From: Bicyclus anynana
Lineage: Eukaryota > Arthropoda > Insecta > Lepidoptera > Nymphalidae
Direction of reading: 5' to 3'
DNA length: 64,000 bases
Assembly (NCBI RefSeq): GCF_947172395.1
Contig: NC_069108.1
Coordinates: forward strand, 1,279,501-1,343,500
The notes beneath the pieces were generated by a model that had not been told where the DNA came from, did not search any database, and worked only from the letters and a program-made list of their open reading frames with translations. Below are positions 34,763-45,845 of the stretch, in pieces; within the stretch, counting starts at the first letter, position 1; each line of letters starts with the position of its first letter. Made by a program: the position numbers and the translations under genes.

Positions 34763-34805
34763 ATCTGGTTCATACATCAAGCATATTTTCATGTATGAAC
34801 CAGAT
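34763..34805. repeat. 15-bp hairpin
   Basis: ATCTGGTTCATACAT pairs with ATGTATGAACCAGAT across a 13-base loop, just outside the DDE transposon. Confidence 0.7.
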
Positions 34806-34836
34806 TTATTGAGATATATTTTTAAATCTAAATATA

Positions 34837-36285
34837 CAGGGTTAATTTTCATAGACTTTCATTATTTTGAATTTTAAATTTAAAAAGCAAAATAAAAATA
34901 CAATTTGAAAATTATTGCATAAATCATGGTAGTTTTTAAGTTACAAGGATTTGAAAAATTCCCAATGAAATCCTAATTCTTAAAAACTCAAGGGCACTGT
35001 ACATTGTAGGTAGAGTACTAGTAGGTAAGATATGAGTCTAATATGCTGTAGGCACTTACCTAAAAATCAAGTTCAATGCTCTCTCGCCGCCCGGTGCGGT
35101 TCTCGTTCGACGCGATGCGATCAGCTGGGCTCAAGTACCTACACGACTAACCTAGTGTCTAGCGATCACTCATCAATTATTAAAAACTAACTAAGAAGAT
35201 GGGTAAAGTACGTAATGTCTTTTATTATTAGATATTTTTAAAAAGTTATGATAACAATTTAACACGAAAAACACAATTACTTAGATGATAAATAATTGCA
35301 GGCAGGTTAATCATTAATATTGTCTAAGTACCTATTTAGTTTATTTATGAATTTTTAAAAGTTGCTCAAAATGTAGGCCATTTCGTTGAACACACAAACG
35401 GGCACGTTTGCCTAAATTGTTTTTTATTAAATTAAGTGTTTCTGTGTCACTTTTAATATCATTAAAGGCTGCACTTATTTTGTCACGCAGATTATCAACA
35501 CTTTGTGCCTCTTCCACATAGACACGTCTCTTCATTTCACCCCACAAGTAAAAATCAAGTGGGGTTAAGTCTGGAGACCTAGCTGGCCACTCCTCTACCA
35601 CTAGCATGTCTAGGTGTGGTAAACTGCCCGTAATCTAACAGTCTTTGCGTTGCCGCTAAAATTGTGGCTCTAGATGGCAGCCTGGGGTTTAAGCCTTGTC
35701 TCTGCAGCCGAGGTATGCTTTCAGTCCGATATAACACTTGCGCGCGAACTAAGCTTTCACCACTTAAATTGTAACAGCGCACCATTTCATAAGATTCTCG
35801 ATTTGAGTACACTGATCGAGACATAACGGTTACGGGTCACTTAATTAAAAACTTAAAACTTTGCAAGCACGCGCAGTAATTAGGTCAAGGACACGAACGT
35901 AACTGACTGATTCAATTCAATAATTTAAAACAAAAGCCGCCCTCTCCCCTTCTCCCGTACCGTGCGCCCGCGGTGCGGTGCGTTTGTTGTCGGCAAGACG
36001 AAAAGGTTGGAGCGATAAGATTGTTTACACGTGGGACCTACACCTACCTACTTGTTTTGACTAGAGACAGTTACCTACTTACCAGCCGCTTCCTTGCGAT
36101 AGTTAGGTATCTTTACGCGGCTGGATTTTGCAGTGATACACTATGTCCATACATTGTGTATTTTCATGGAAAAATTATTTCAAAAAATGTCAAAATTAAG
36201 GAGGGTTTTTGAAATCATAGATCGATAGTATTATCGATTCTAAGTTATTTCTGAAATTATTGCAAATTTACGAAAATTAACCCTG
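34837..36285 (-). mobile_element. Decayed DDE transposon with DUF4817-like helix-turn-helix
   Basis: Ends in inverted repeats starting CAGGGTTAATTTTC, flanked by TA. Inside, 35,579-35,824 resembles the N-terminal helix-turn-helix common to this insect transposase group, and 35,341-35,607 the C-terminal catalytic part (WPARSPDLTPLDFYLWGEM). The two parts overlap out of frame and the middle of the transposase is missing, so the element is dead. Tc1/mariner-like relationship is inferred from the TA target site. Confidence 0.75.
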
Positions 36286-36697
36286 TATAAAACTCAAAGG
36301 TGACTGACTGACATAGTGATCTATCAACGCACAGCTCAAACCACTGGACGGATCAGGCTGAAAATTGGCATGCAGGTAGATGTTATGGCGTAGGCATCCG
36401 CTAAGTAAGCACTTTGAATAATTCTACCCCCAAGGGGATAAAATAGGGGATGAAAGTTTGTATGAAACTTTGTCAATTTTGCGGCGATTTGACTGAAATT
36501 TGGAATGAAAATAGATTTTACTCTGGATTAACACGTAGGCTACTTTCATCTCGGAAAAATCTATGATTCCCGCGGGATTTGTGAAAAACTTAATTGCAAG
36601 CGGACGAAGTCGCGGGCGCTTGCTAGTTTAGGTTATATAATTTTTTCTCAGCCACGCGATGGACCCGGTGAATCCATGGAATCAATCAATCAATCAA

Positions 36698-36703
36698 TTT
36701 ATT
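36698..36703 (-). terminator. Possible poly(A) signal of gene B
   Basis: AATAAA read on the minus strand, about 100 bases after the stop at 36,804. Confidence 0.35.
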
Positions 36704-36803
36704 TCTTTGCAGATACATGCATAGATATTCGTCTCTGTATGCAATCTAAGTTTTTGTATATCAATGGTATTTGTATAAAAGCTAAGACTATATCTACGCT
36801 AGA

Positions 36804-36886
36804 CTACGCAACGATCTGAACATGCTTCTTCTCTTTGGGATCCTTTAGCACGTAGGACGTGGTCCTTCTTATAGTACCCACGGAAT
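36804..36886 (-). CDS. Candidate alternative last exon of gene B
   Basis: Acceptor TTTTTACAG; in the phase-1 frame it encodes SVGTIRRTTSYVLKDPKEKK and HVQIVA then TAG. An AATAAA follows on the minus strand at 36,698-36,703. It needs an upstream exon ending in phase 1, which the region up to the donor at 37,631 could supply only after passing the TAG at 37,720 or by an acceptor at it. Confidence 0.4.
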
Positions 36887-36984
36887 CTGTAAAAAGATAC
36901 GTTCAATGTTACTAACCCATTAGAATAAGTCGCTGTACTCAATTGAGTACAGTTGTCCCTAATCTATATTACGAGTAATTCGGC

Positions 36985-37233
36985 TCGATCCCCGGCTGGG
37001 CCGATTGAGGTTTTCTTGATTGGTCCAGGCCTGGTTGGTGGGAGTGGCTAGTTACCACCCTACCGACAAAGACGTACCGCCAAGCGATTTAGCGTTCCGG
37101 TACGATGTTATGTAGAAACCGAAAGAGGTGTGGATTTTTATCCTCCTCCTAACAAGTCAGCCCGATTACATCTTAGATTACTTACCATCAGGTGAGATTG
37201 TAGTCAAGGGCTAACTTGTAAAGTATAAAAAAA
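36985..37233 (+). mobile_element. Family 2 SINE
   Basis: Lacks the A box but keeps the B-box region and all of the body and tail. Confidence 0.7.
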
Positions 37234-37632
37234 AGACAATGACCCGACAGTCATCCACTTCCGCACAATCTACACAGGCAGGCAGTGAACACTCAATAGC
37301 TCAACGGTAAAGACTGGATTCATCGAGAGGTCGTGGTTAGTTCGATCCCCGCTAGTCTATTGTCGTACCCACTCCTAACAGAAAATTAGGAGGGAAATAA
37401 GAATATCGGTCATATTTAAAACTAGCTGACGCCGCGCGCTTTCAGCCGCGTGATTCGAACACGAATAGAATACGGGGACAATATATAGCCTATAGCCTTC
37501 CTCGATAAATGAGCTATCTAACACTGAAAGAATTTTTCAAATCGGACCAGTAGTTCCTGAGATTAGCGCGTTCAACCAAACAAACTCTTCAGCTTTATAA
37601 TATTAGTATAGATATATGGGAAATAACTAACT

Positions 37633-37719
37633 GCAAGGGTGTCGTAGCGCGGCGGGGCGGGGGGCGAGGCGCGCGGGCGCGGGGGAGGCGGGCGCGGACG
37701 CCCCGCGCCGCGCCGTGCG
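37633..37719. other. Extreme GC block after the gene B stop codon
   Basis: Almost pure G and C with many CpG dinucleotides in an otherwise AT-rich window. The plus strand has runs of G able to form a quadruplex. Confidence 0.8.
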
Positions 37720-37767
37720 CTATGACCAGCGCAGCTCGCGGAGCTCCACGGTGCTGGACCCGTCCGT
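37720..37767 (-). CDS. Gene B exon 19: C-terminus (simplest model)
   Basis: From the acceptor CTGTTCCAG, encodes TDGSSTVELRELRWS and stop TAG. It follows exon 18 in phase 0. The frame stays open after the TAG up to a donor at 37,631 whose phase fits the exon at 36,804-36,886, so this may not be the only end. Confidence 0.6.
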   Translation of the reverse strand, partial: TDGSSTVELRELRWS

Positions 37768-38390
37768 CTGGAACAGGTAGGACCCGTTTAAGTGGTTCAT
37801 AATGTTCAAAGTGTCCGTCTGGAACAGGTAGGACACGTTTAAGTGGTTCTTAATGTTCAAAGTGTCCGTCTGGAACAGGTAGGACACGTTTAAGTGGTTC
37901 TTAATTTTCAAAGTGTCCGTCTGGAACCGGTAGGACACGTTTAAGTGGTTCTTATTGTTCAAAGTGTCCGTCTGGAACAGGTAGGACACGTTTAAGTGGT
38001 TCTTAATGTTCAAAGTGTCCGTCTGGAACAGGTAGGACACGTTTAAGTGGTTCTTAATGTTCAAAGTGTCCGTCTGGAACAGGTAGGACACGTTTAAGTG
38101 GTTCTTAATGTTCAAAGTGTCCGTCTGGAACAGGTAGGACACGTTTAAGTGGTTCTTAATGTTCAAAGTGTCCGTCTGGAACAGGTAGGACACGTTTAAG
38201 TGGTTCTTAATTTTCAAAGCGTCTGTCTGGAACAGGTAAGACACGTTTAAGTGGTTCTTAATGTTCAAAGCGTCTGTCTGTAACAGGTGGGATAAGTGTA
38301 AGTGGTTCATAATGTCCAAAGCGTCCGTCTGGAACAGGTAGGACGGGTTTTGTTGGTTCATAAGATTAAAACCGTCCGACAGAAATCTGG
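37768..38390 (-). repeat. 51-bp minisatellite carrying reiterated splice acceptors
   Basis: About twelve units of 51 bases. In the minus frame each reads LNVSYLFQTDTLNIKNH with few changes, and most contain CTGTTCCAG followed by ACGGAC, the same acceptor used by exon 19. Because 51 is a multiple of three, the open frame runs from an ATG at 38,415 to the gene's stop at 37,720. Confidence 0.85.
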
Positions 38391-38619
38391 AAGAATGATT
38401 TTTTGATGAATTCATTTTAAATACTTACCTATTTTATTATAATTATGATTTATTAAACAAAAGTCTTCGGTCTAAAAGAATTACGACGGTTTTAGTGGTA
38501 GGTACCTAATTAAACTTAGGCCGTCCGTTTGAGGTAGTTTCTAGTGGTTCATGAAATTGTTGGAACACTTTAAAGCCAGAGTGAATATATAGGCACATTC
38601 TGAGCAAGCATTCTAAAAC

Positions 38620-38778
38620 GGCCCAATGGATATGAGTTCTGCCTACGATTCGAAGGCATGCAACCTCCAACTTTTCAGCATTGGACCAGCATGGTGGACT
38701 ATTAGCCTAACATCTCTTATTCTGAGAGAAGACTTGTGCTCAAAAGTAAACCGAATATGAGTTGTTAATGGTGAAGCA
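38620..38778 (+). mobile_element. Family 1 SINE with internal deletion
   Basis: Head CCCAATGGATATGAG joined to the tail half; in gene B intron 18. Confidence 0.6.
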
Positions 38779-38852
38779 AGCTTAATCGTTACTCTATTGA
38801 TTGAGGTCAAGGCACTATCCTGGGGGAACCCTCATCTGCTACAGGAACTGAC

Positions 38853-38960
38853 CTCATATCTGCCAGGCGCTGGCGGCACGTGGGTGCCGGGGGAGCACCT
38901 GGTGCACCCTGGCCTCAGCACTGTTCTGGAGGAACCGCCTCTCATGGCTGTTCTCAACTC
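38853..38960 (-). CDS. Gene B exon 18: cytoplasmic tail
   Basis: Starts ELRTAMRGGSSR, close to the E-L-R-F-A segment after TM4 in kainate receptors, then a cysteine- and proline-containing tail. Acceptor TGTGCAG, donor GTCAGT, phase 0. Confidence 0.8.
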
Positions 38961-39699
38961 CTGCACAGAAAATTATTCCGTTTATCATCACGGCATCACC
39001 GGAGGTTCAGGGCGAGCGCAGTCGCCGAAAGCAAAAGAACGACTAAGGGCGTCTCCTGCGAGAGGATCGTTCAGTCATTCGGTTCGGTAACTGACCCATT
39101 CCATCTCACTGCATAATTTTGTTTATATCTACAAGTATTTTACAATATAAATGTGTACGAGGAAGGCTGTCGTCGACAGTTGACAGTCGCTTTGGTGAAG
39201 TTGACGATCTCTGAGAAAGCGAAGAGCGGTAGGTCTCAGGTTGATTCAGCTGAGGACTTGAGTTGGCTCGAGTTGGTTAGGTAGTGATTGAGTCAGTTAT
39301 TGTCAGGCCATTGCATTCTTAGCTACTTGGCTGGGAGGCAACACGAGTGGAGAAGGAAAGCGATAAAGGGTCCCTTAACCCCTACTACCATCGGTCGCAA
39401 GTCCGAAATCCGCTCGTGTTTGACTCCCTGCCGTACGATAGTTTACTCTGGTTCCCATCTGATAGTATACGATATACTTGATCAATAGTGTAATTAGTGG
39501 GTAGTCCTGTAGAAGTAAGTCATGTGATCGTTACGGTAATCATTAATAGTGTTAGTTTGTTTATTTGCCATCCCTGACGTCAGACATACCACGATAACAA
39601 TGCACAGTATACGATATCAGTGCATGGAATACGAGATCCCGATATTTGGACCGTAGGATCGAGTACCCCCGAAATCAGAGTGTGGGATTTAGTCTGTTT

Positions 39700-40447
39700 T
39701 CCGATATACATTAAAAACCTAGCAACAGGGTTCATAGTTATAACCTTTTGTTTATACCTACACTACTGTACAATTAAGAACTTTAAGTACCAAGCAATAG
39801 GGTTCATAATAACTGACCTGTCCCATCTCACTACACAGTGACTGGCGGCCTTGCGACGCGTTCTTCTTGGTGTTTCAACAGAACTCCAACATGGCGACCA
39901 CGATGGCCTACACCAGCCCGCAGGTGTAGGTATAAATAAATGTACCCACAAGTACTTTACCATACAAATATGAACCTTAAAAACCTAGCAACAAGGTTCA
40001 TAGTTAAACAACCTTTTGTTTATACCTACACTACTTTACCATACAATTAAGAACTTTATGTAACGTATCAATAAGGTTCATAGTAACTGATCTGTCCCAT
40101 CTCGCTGCACAGCGACTGCGATGCGTTCTTCTTGGTGTTCCAATAGAAGACTACGATCACAAGGAACAGCCCGCACGTGTAGGTATAAACAAATATACCT
40201 TACCATACAATTATGAACCTTATGCATCGAGGAATAGTATTTAAAATAACGGCGCCCCTCTCACACTGACCTGTCCTATGTCACTGCAATCTTTTGATTA
40301 TAACTACAAGTAATTTACCATACAAATATGAACCTTAAGACCTAGCAACAGGGTTCATAGTACTACAATTTTTTGTTTATACCTACACTACTGTACTATA
40401 CAATAAAGAACTTTATTGGCCTAGCAATAGGGTTCATAGTAACTAAC
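39700..40447 (-). pseudogene. Decayed tandem copies of exon 17 with flanking intron
   Basis: Copies near 39,812-39,930 and 40,095-40,185, each with the same upstream intron block (TATACCTACACTACT and GGGTTCATAG). The first copy keeps a donor but has stop codons in the membrane segment; the second has a lost donor and deletions. Short remnants lie near 40,262 and 39,090. I read them as non-functional. Confidence 0.75.
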
Positions 40448-40590
40448 CTGTCCCATCTCACTGCACAGTGACTGGCGGCCCTGCGAGGCATTCTTCTTGG
40501 TGTTCCAGCAGAACTCCAAGATGGCGACCACGATGGCCAGCACCAGCCCGCACAGCAGAGTCACGAACACCCCACCTGGCACATCCAGAA
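40448..40590 (-). CDS. Gene B exon 17: TM4
   Basis: Encodes GGVFVTLLCGLVLAIVVAIL and EFCWNTKKNASQ. Acceptor TTCACAG, donor GTTAGT; enters in phase 1, leaves in phase 0. Decayed copies follow downstream. Confidence 0.93.
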
Positions 40591-40743
40591 CTGTGAATAC
40601 ATCACTGGAAGAACTACTACCTTGGAACTAGCTGCACTAGAAGAAGAAAGAAGAAGAACGTTTAACAGTATTGCTACAAAAGATTCGAAGAAACACCATA
40701 ACTCTAAGATCTTATTATTACATTACCTTGACTCATCTGTTTC

Positions 40744-41064
40744 ATCGTTATCAACCCATATACGGCTCACTGCTGAGCTCGAGGACTCTTGCTCCTCTCA
40801 ATGAGAGGGGTTAGGCCATTATAGTCCACCACGCCTATAGGCCTAATGCAGATTGGCAGACTTCACACACCCAGAGAATTAAGAAATTCTCAGGTGCTGC
40901 AGGTTTCCTCACGATGTTTTCCTTCACCGTTTGAGACACGTGATATTTAATTTCTTAAAATGCACAACTGAAAAGTTGGAGGTGCGTGCCCCGGACCGGA
41001 TTCGAACCCACACCCTACGGAATCGGAGGCAGAGGTCATATCCACTGGGCTATCATGGACTCAA
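40744..41064 (-). mobile_element. Family 1 SINE in gene B intron 16
   Basis: Full reverse copy including the tRNA-like head. Confidence 0.8.
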
Positions 41065-41507
41065 AATAAACACAATAAAATAGTTGGATTTTTTATGTTT
41101 GCAAGCTGAGATAATTAGACCTGCCACCATTTTAGTTTGTTTCGTTCAAAATCACGGCACACGAGTAAACTACTATACTACTATGAATGGGTACAAGTTA
41201 ATACTATGAAGAGGTAGGATGGTAGGTATAGGCGAATAAGAAATACCTTACCTTGAATACCTCCTGCATATCCAAAGTGTCATGTTCCTTTGCGCTTGTT
41301 TGTTATGCTTTCAAGCCTAAACGACTGAACTAATTTTAAAAATTCTTTCACTAATGCAAAGCGACATTATTAGCAACTAATACAGGGTATATAAATCTCC
41401 ACATTTTCGCAGGAACGGAACTACGGTAAGACCGCGGGGTGTTTGCTACTCGTAGAAGTAAGAAAATAGAGTTTCATCCCCCCTCGAGGTAGGGGTAATG
41501 AATTTAC

Positions 41508-41691
41508 CAATATTCTGCACGCCCAGGGGGTTAGCCTTGCTGTCCTTGCCGTCTCTGTTGCAGACATCCCCCGTGTTCTTCCACCACTTGTCGTAGAGGA
41601 TCTGGATGACCCCCTTCTCCTGCAGTTCCAGGATCGCCAGCGAGATCCTGTCCCTCCAGGGGCTGCCTTTCCATGTCGCTATACCGTAACC
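41508..41691 (-). CDS. Gene B exon 16: end of S2
   Basis: Encodes GYGIATWKGSPWRDRISLAI and LYDKWWKNTGDVC, the normal S2 end. Acceptor CTGTCAG, donor GTAAAT, leaves in phase 1. Confidence 0.93.
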
Positions 41692-42544
41692 CTGACAGGG
41701 AGGAATAGGACAGGGAAATAGTTACAGACATTTTTTTCAAAACAATTTTGATTAATATGTATATCATAAAATCTAAACTACAGAAAATATAATATCGAGG
41801 AAATAGGAAGTAAACTGTAATATAATCTTCAACCACAAATTTATAATGAAAATATGAGTTTAGGGCCTGTATAATCGACCATACGAGGGGCGGTGTATCG
41901 ATTATTTTTAATTAGGTTTAGCGATGTGCCGATAGATGGCAGTGTAAGTAGTTTGTATCGCGACATGGAGTGGTGCTTACTAGGGGAAGTTATAGGGGAA
42001 GTTTTTTTTTACAATAAATGAGATTGGAGCGGCCTTGGTTGTTTTAATTCTCTCTGGTGCGGATCCCGAACAGGGCCTCTAGCCAAGTTACATATCGACT
42101 CCTTTTCTACAAACGCTAACGCTTTAAAAACAGGAACAATGTATGGTGATGACGTTAGTTATCGATAGGTTACCTACGTGATCATCTATCAATTAGTGAG
42201 TGCCAATATTTTTTAGTTTTCGAAGCGTTACCGTTTGTAGAAAGATAATCAATCTATACTAATATTATAAAGCTGAAGAGTTTGTTTGTTTGTTTGTTTG
42301 TTTGTTTGTTTGTTTGATTGAACGCGATAATCTCTGGAACTACTGGTCCGATTTGAAAAATTCTTTCAGTGTTGGATAGCCCATTTATCGAGGAAGGCTA
42401 TAGGCTATAAATTATCCCCGTATTCCTACGGGAACGGGAACCACGCGGGTGAAACCGCGCGGTGGCAGCTAGTATGTTTTATAGCTAAATCTATGTATGT
42501 ATTTCAGTAAAGTATATCTTTAAAATTTTTATTATTAGTTTCTT

Positions 42545-42690
42545 CGTTAGGTTGCCTGGAAGAGATCGCTTTTTAGCGATAAGGCCGCCTATTGTGCATT
42601 TTCTTTCTTTCCATTATTTTTCTGTATCGTATGTTTCTGTGTGGTGTACAATAAAGTATATTTTCATTTTCATTTTCATTTCATTAAAGT
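42545..42690 (+). mobile_element. LINE 3' tail (GGTTGCCTGGAAGAG type)
   Basis: Contains TAGCGATAAGGCCGCCT and ends in ACAATAAAGTATATTTTC repeats. Related reverse copies at 61,030-61,180 and 61,690-61,830. Confidence 0.55.
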
Positions 42691-42902
42691 CCTGTCCATT
42701 TTGTCAAACAATAAAAGGATGGAGGAGATGTAACTGACCCTGTGTTTGTTTTTTACCCGATTGATATCTTCCAAACCGCTGAACCGTTAAATTTGTCTTG
42801 GAATCCTAAATATTCTTCGACAGTTGAACTTAAAATAACTAACACGACGACTGTGTAACGCTATAGAATCGAGGTGATTACTTTTTTAAAAGGGCAGGAT
42901 AC

Positions 42903-43103
42903 CTTAGAGTCCAACAGTCCACCGATCTGCGTCAAGTTGCAGTCCCGCTGCACGCGATGGTCCAACATGGTGGACTCCATGAGGAACGCGTAGTTGCCGC
43001 CCAGCACCCGTCGGACGCCTTCCTCGTAGGACGAGACCAGCGCTGGCGGGGACGCCGTCGACATGTGCTGCCACATCTTCTGGTAGATGTCGATGTTGGA
43101 ATC
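42903..43103 (-). CDS. Gene B exon 15: S2
   Basis: Encodes DSNIDIYQKMWQHM, then YAFLMESTMLDH with the glutamate-contacting E711. Acceptor TTCCAG, donor GTATCC, phase 0. Confidence 0.93.
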
Positions 43104-43154
43104 CTGGAATTTATGTTAACTTTGACTTACTAACTTGCTTTAGTGTCGAGCTGA

Positions 43155-43378
43155 AGTAGCAATGGGTGGGGCACATAGTTCGAAGAGCCGATGGACGTTG
43201 GGGTTCCAAGGTGTTGGAATGGCGACCCCGCACTAGAAAGTGTTGGTCGACTCTCCACCAGGTGGACTGACGACATCAAGCGAGTCGCAGACATTCGCTG
43301 GATGCAGGCGGCTCAGTATCGTGAAGTCACTACAAAAGGCCTATGCCTAGTGGACGTCCATCGGCTGATATGATCATA
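43155..43378 (+). mobile_element. RTE-type LINE 3' end in gene B intron 14
   Basis: Frame reads RWTDDIKRVADIRWMQAAQY, followed by the GTGGACGTCCATCGGC tail. Confidence 0.7.
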
Positions 43379-43871
43379 ATGAACTACCCGCACCCGTTCC
43401 CGTGAGAATATGGAAATAAAATTTACCCTAGGACATTCACAAGTAACGTGGCTTTCTAGTAGTATACAAGTATTTTCAAAATCGGTTCAGTAGATCCAGA
43501 GAGAGAGAGAGAGGAGTAACTACAGAAGTATAGACAAAGCCTTTAAATGCCTATGTGGTTAGTCTGTATGCCGTAGTCTGATGCTAGGGGATTACCAGCA
43601 AAAGACCTTGGCCTCACTAGAACTACCACAAGTTCTATATCAGAACGGATATCTAAAGCCCCTCTAATAGGATCTTACCAAATTTGGCGGCAGGGAGAAC
43701 AACACGAGCGGAGAAGGGATCGATTTTAAATCCTTAACCCTACACCGTTGGTCACAAGTCCAGGACTCTGCTCGGAATTTTTCTCTCTACCACACGATGG
43801 ATCCGGTACCTGCACGGTGAATCCATGGAATGCTAAGATATAACAGGTGAGAGGCAATGAAGTCGACTCAC

Positions 43872-44069
43872 TCTGAAGAAAGTCATGGTGGAGCCGCCGC
43901 TGAGCGTGCCGTACTGCACGCTGGTCTGCGCCGCCAGGTCGGCAGCGCTCTGGATGGGCAGCACGGTGCGCTCCACAGTGAGGAAGGCGGCCAGGTTGGC
44001 GGTGTACGACGACAGGATGATGAGGGTGAAGAACCACCAGATGCCGCCCACTATGCGCGTCGACGTTGC
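43872..44069 (-). CDS. Gene B exon 14: TM3 and start of S2
   Basis: Encodes [20 protein letters not shown], the gate motif [14 protein letters not shown] and [13 protein letters not shown]. Acceptor TCGCAG, donor GTGAGT, phase 0. Confidence 0.95.
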
Positions 44070-44514
44070 CTGCGATATCATTTTAAGATTAAAGTAATCA
44101 GGAAAAAGGTTCCTTTTGCCGTGGAGACTCTTGGGCCATGGAGTCGGAGTCGCAGTGCCAAAAAAATCTGAATTATATCACCGCGACTAGTTGCCTCGAC
44201 TGGTGACAGAAGGGCTGGCTCATTTTTTGCGCAAAGGAAAAGTAGCCAGTATTTTTGTCACCATTCTACGTAAGCATGATTTTTATAGCAGGATATTCTT
44301 GAATTTCCTATTGTATTCTTGTTGTTGAAAGAATAATAAAAGGAGTTACAGAGACAAGTGATGGGGATGGTAATTCTTTGATTGATAACTTGAAAGATAC
44401 TTTTGTTGAAATTACAAAAAAATCGGTTAACAATCTTCACAACAAGCCCTTTCGTTTGATATACACTACAGTTAGCAAAACAGTAATTGATATGTGGTGT
44501 AGAATCTAAGTCAC

Positions 44515-44748
44515 CGACATTGCTCAATGGGTCGCGAAGCTGAAGTGGCAATGGGTGGGGCACATAGTTCGAGGAGCAACACCGCACTAGAAAGCGCAAT
44601 GTTGGTCGACCCCCCACCAGGTGGACTGGCAACATCAAGCGAGTCGCAGGGATTGGCTGGATGCAGGCAGCTCAGGATCGTGATGTCTGTAACTCCCTAC
44701 ATAAGGCGGTCCTGCAGTGGACGTCCATCGGCTGATATGATGATGATG
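44515..44748 (+). mobile_element. RTE-type LINE 3' end in gene B intron 13
   Basis: Same family as 43,155-43,378, ending GTGGACGTCCATCGGCTG and an ATGATGATG tail. Confidence 0.7.
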
Positions 44749-45069
44749 TGTACCAATTAGTTTAAACTTAATCGGTCTGGTAGTTTTAGAGACAACTAAC
44801 TGTGATCGATAGATACATGCACAGAACATATAGTACTCCTATCCTGTCCTATATGGGCTCCGTTTTATCGAATGTACTGATTCCTAAATAAATTTTGTCT
44901 GTAAAGTCGATATATGGATTTTACAACAACAAGCCGAACTTTCAAGGTGCCTCTTTGTCGCTAGTTCAATGCTCTCGTTTACTCGCTTGGCTCAGACAGA
45001 ATGTGACAATGAGTCATGCTCTTTCGTGTATGCAGCCGTAGTTCATCGATTTCTTATACGTCAAATTAC

Positions 45070-45193
45070 CTTAGGATTCAGTCCAGAGCCTTGCCTCAGG
45101 AACGTGCCAGTGATGAACCAGAAGGAGTTGCACACGCTGAACTGATTGGTGAGCAGCTTGGTCTCGTGACCGCAGACGTGCGTGCTGGATGAC
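45070..45193 (-). CDS. Gene B exon 13: pore loop
   Basis: Encodes NSFWFITGTFLRQGSGLNPK. The pore Q/R position is R594, codon AGG at 45,094-45,096, so no editing is needed to obtain arginine. The acceptor is TTTAAG; donor GTAATT. Enters in phase 2, leaves in phase 0. Confidence 0.92.
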
Positions 45194-45708
45194 CTTAAAC
45201 ACAGCACGAAGTTTTTTTTTATTTAATGACTGCGATCTCTGCAAACTGCAACTACAGCATTATCTATTGCGTCAGAGAGGTCGTTAAAAACACAGGGTCG
45301 TTACAGCCTGTCTGGTTTTAAACAGCGGTTTATTTATTTGTTAAATGCGGGGTCAAAAGTATTGTGGTGAACCAAGGAGTTTGCATTTCGTAGGACTGAT
45401 TGTTCCACCTCACAATTTCAACTGTTGCTGCTGCGCCATAGACGTGCGCTGGATTCTGCCGGGCATTACCACCACAACCATCTTAGAAGCCTTTTGTTCG
45501 AACAGCAGCCTAAAGTATCTCACCCGCGCCTCCGTTTGTGATATTTTATTTAGTGTTTATAACAATTGTTAAATATATTATGTTTCAACCGGTGATCGCC
45601 TTATTTGCTTAAAGCATAGTGTGAGAAAGGGGCCAAAATCTCCAGGTAAAATCGATAAAATGTAAGTCAAAAAGTTTTGAATTTGAATTTTAGAAATGTT
45701 TAACATAC

Positions 45709-45845
45709 CATTCGTAGGGTGAGAACCGAGCCATGACGAACAAGGTGAATGACACCAGCACATAGGCAGCGAGCACGTACAGCCAGATCTCTATCGCCAG
45801 CGGGTTGAGGAAGCTGAACAGTCGCGTGGGTTGTGATGACGGCAC
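45709..45845 (-). CDS. Gene B exon 12: TM1
   Basis: Encodes FSFLNPLAIEIWLYVLAAYV and LVSFTLFVMARFSPYEW, the first membrane segment. Acceptor TTTCAG, donor GTATGT, leaves in phase 2. Confidence 0.93.

Noticed and set aside
37720..38415. 231-codon single-exon gene with 17-residue repeats
   Set aside because: Its 3' end is the gene B C-terminus in frame, and each repeat carries an intron acceptor; it is better read as intronic minisatellite plus last exon. Translation from its own ATG is not supported.
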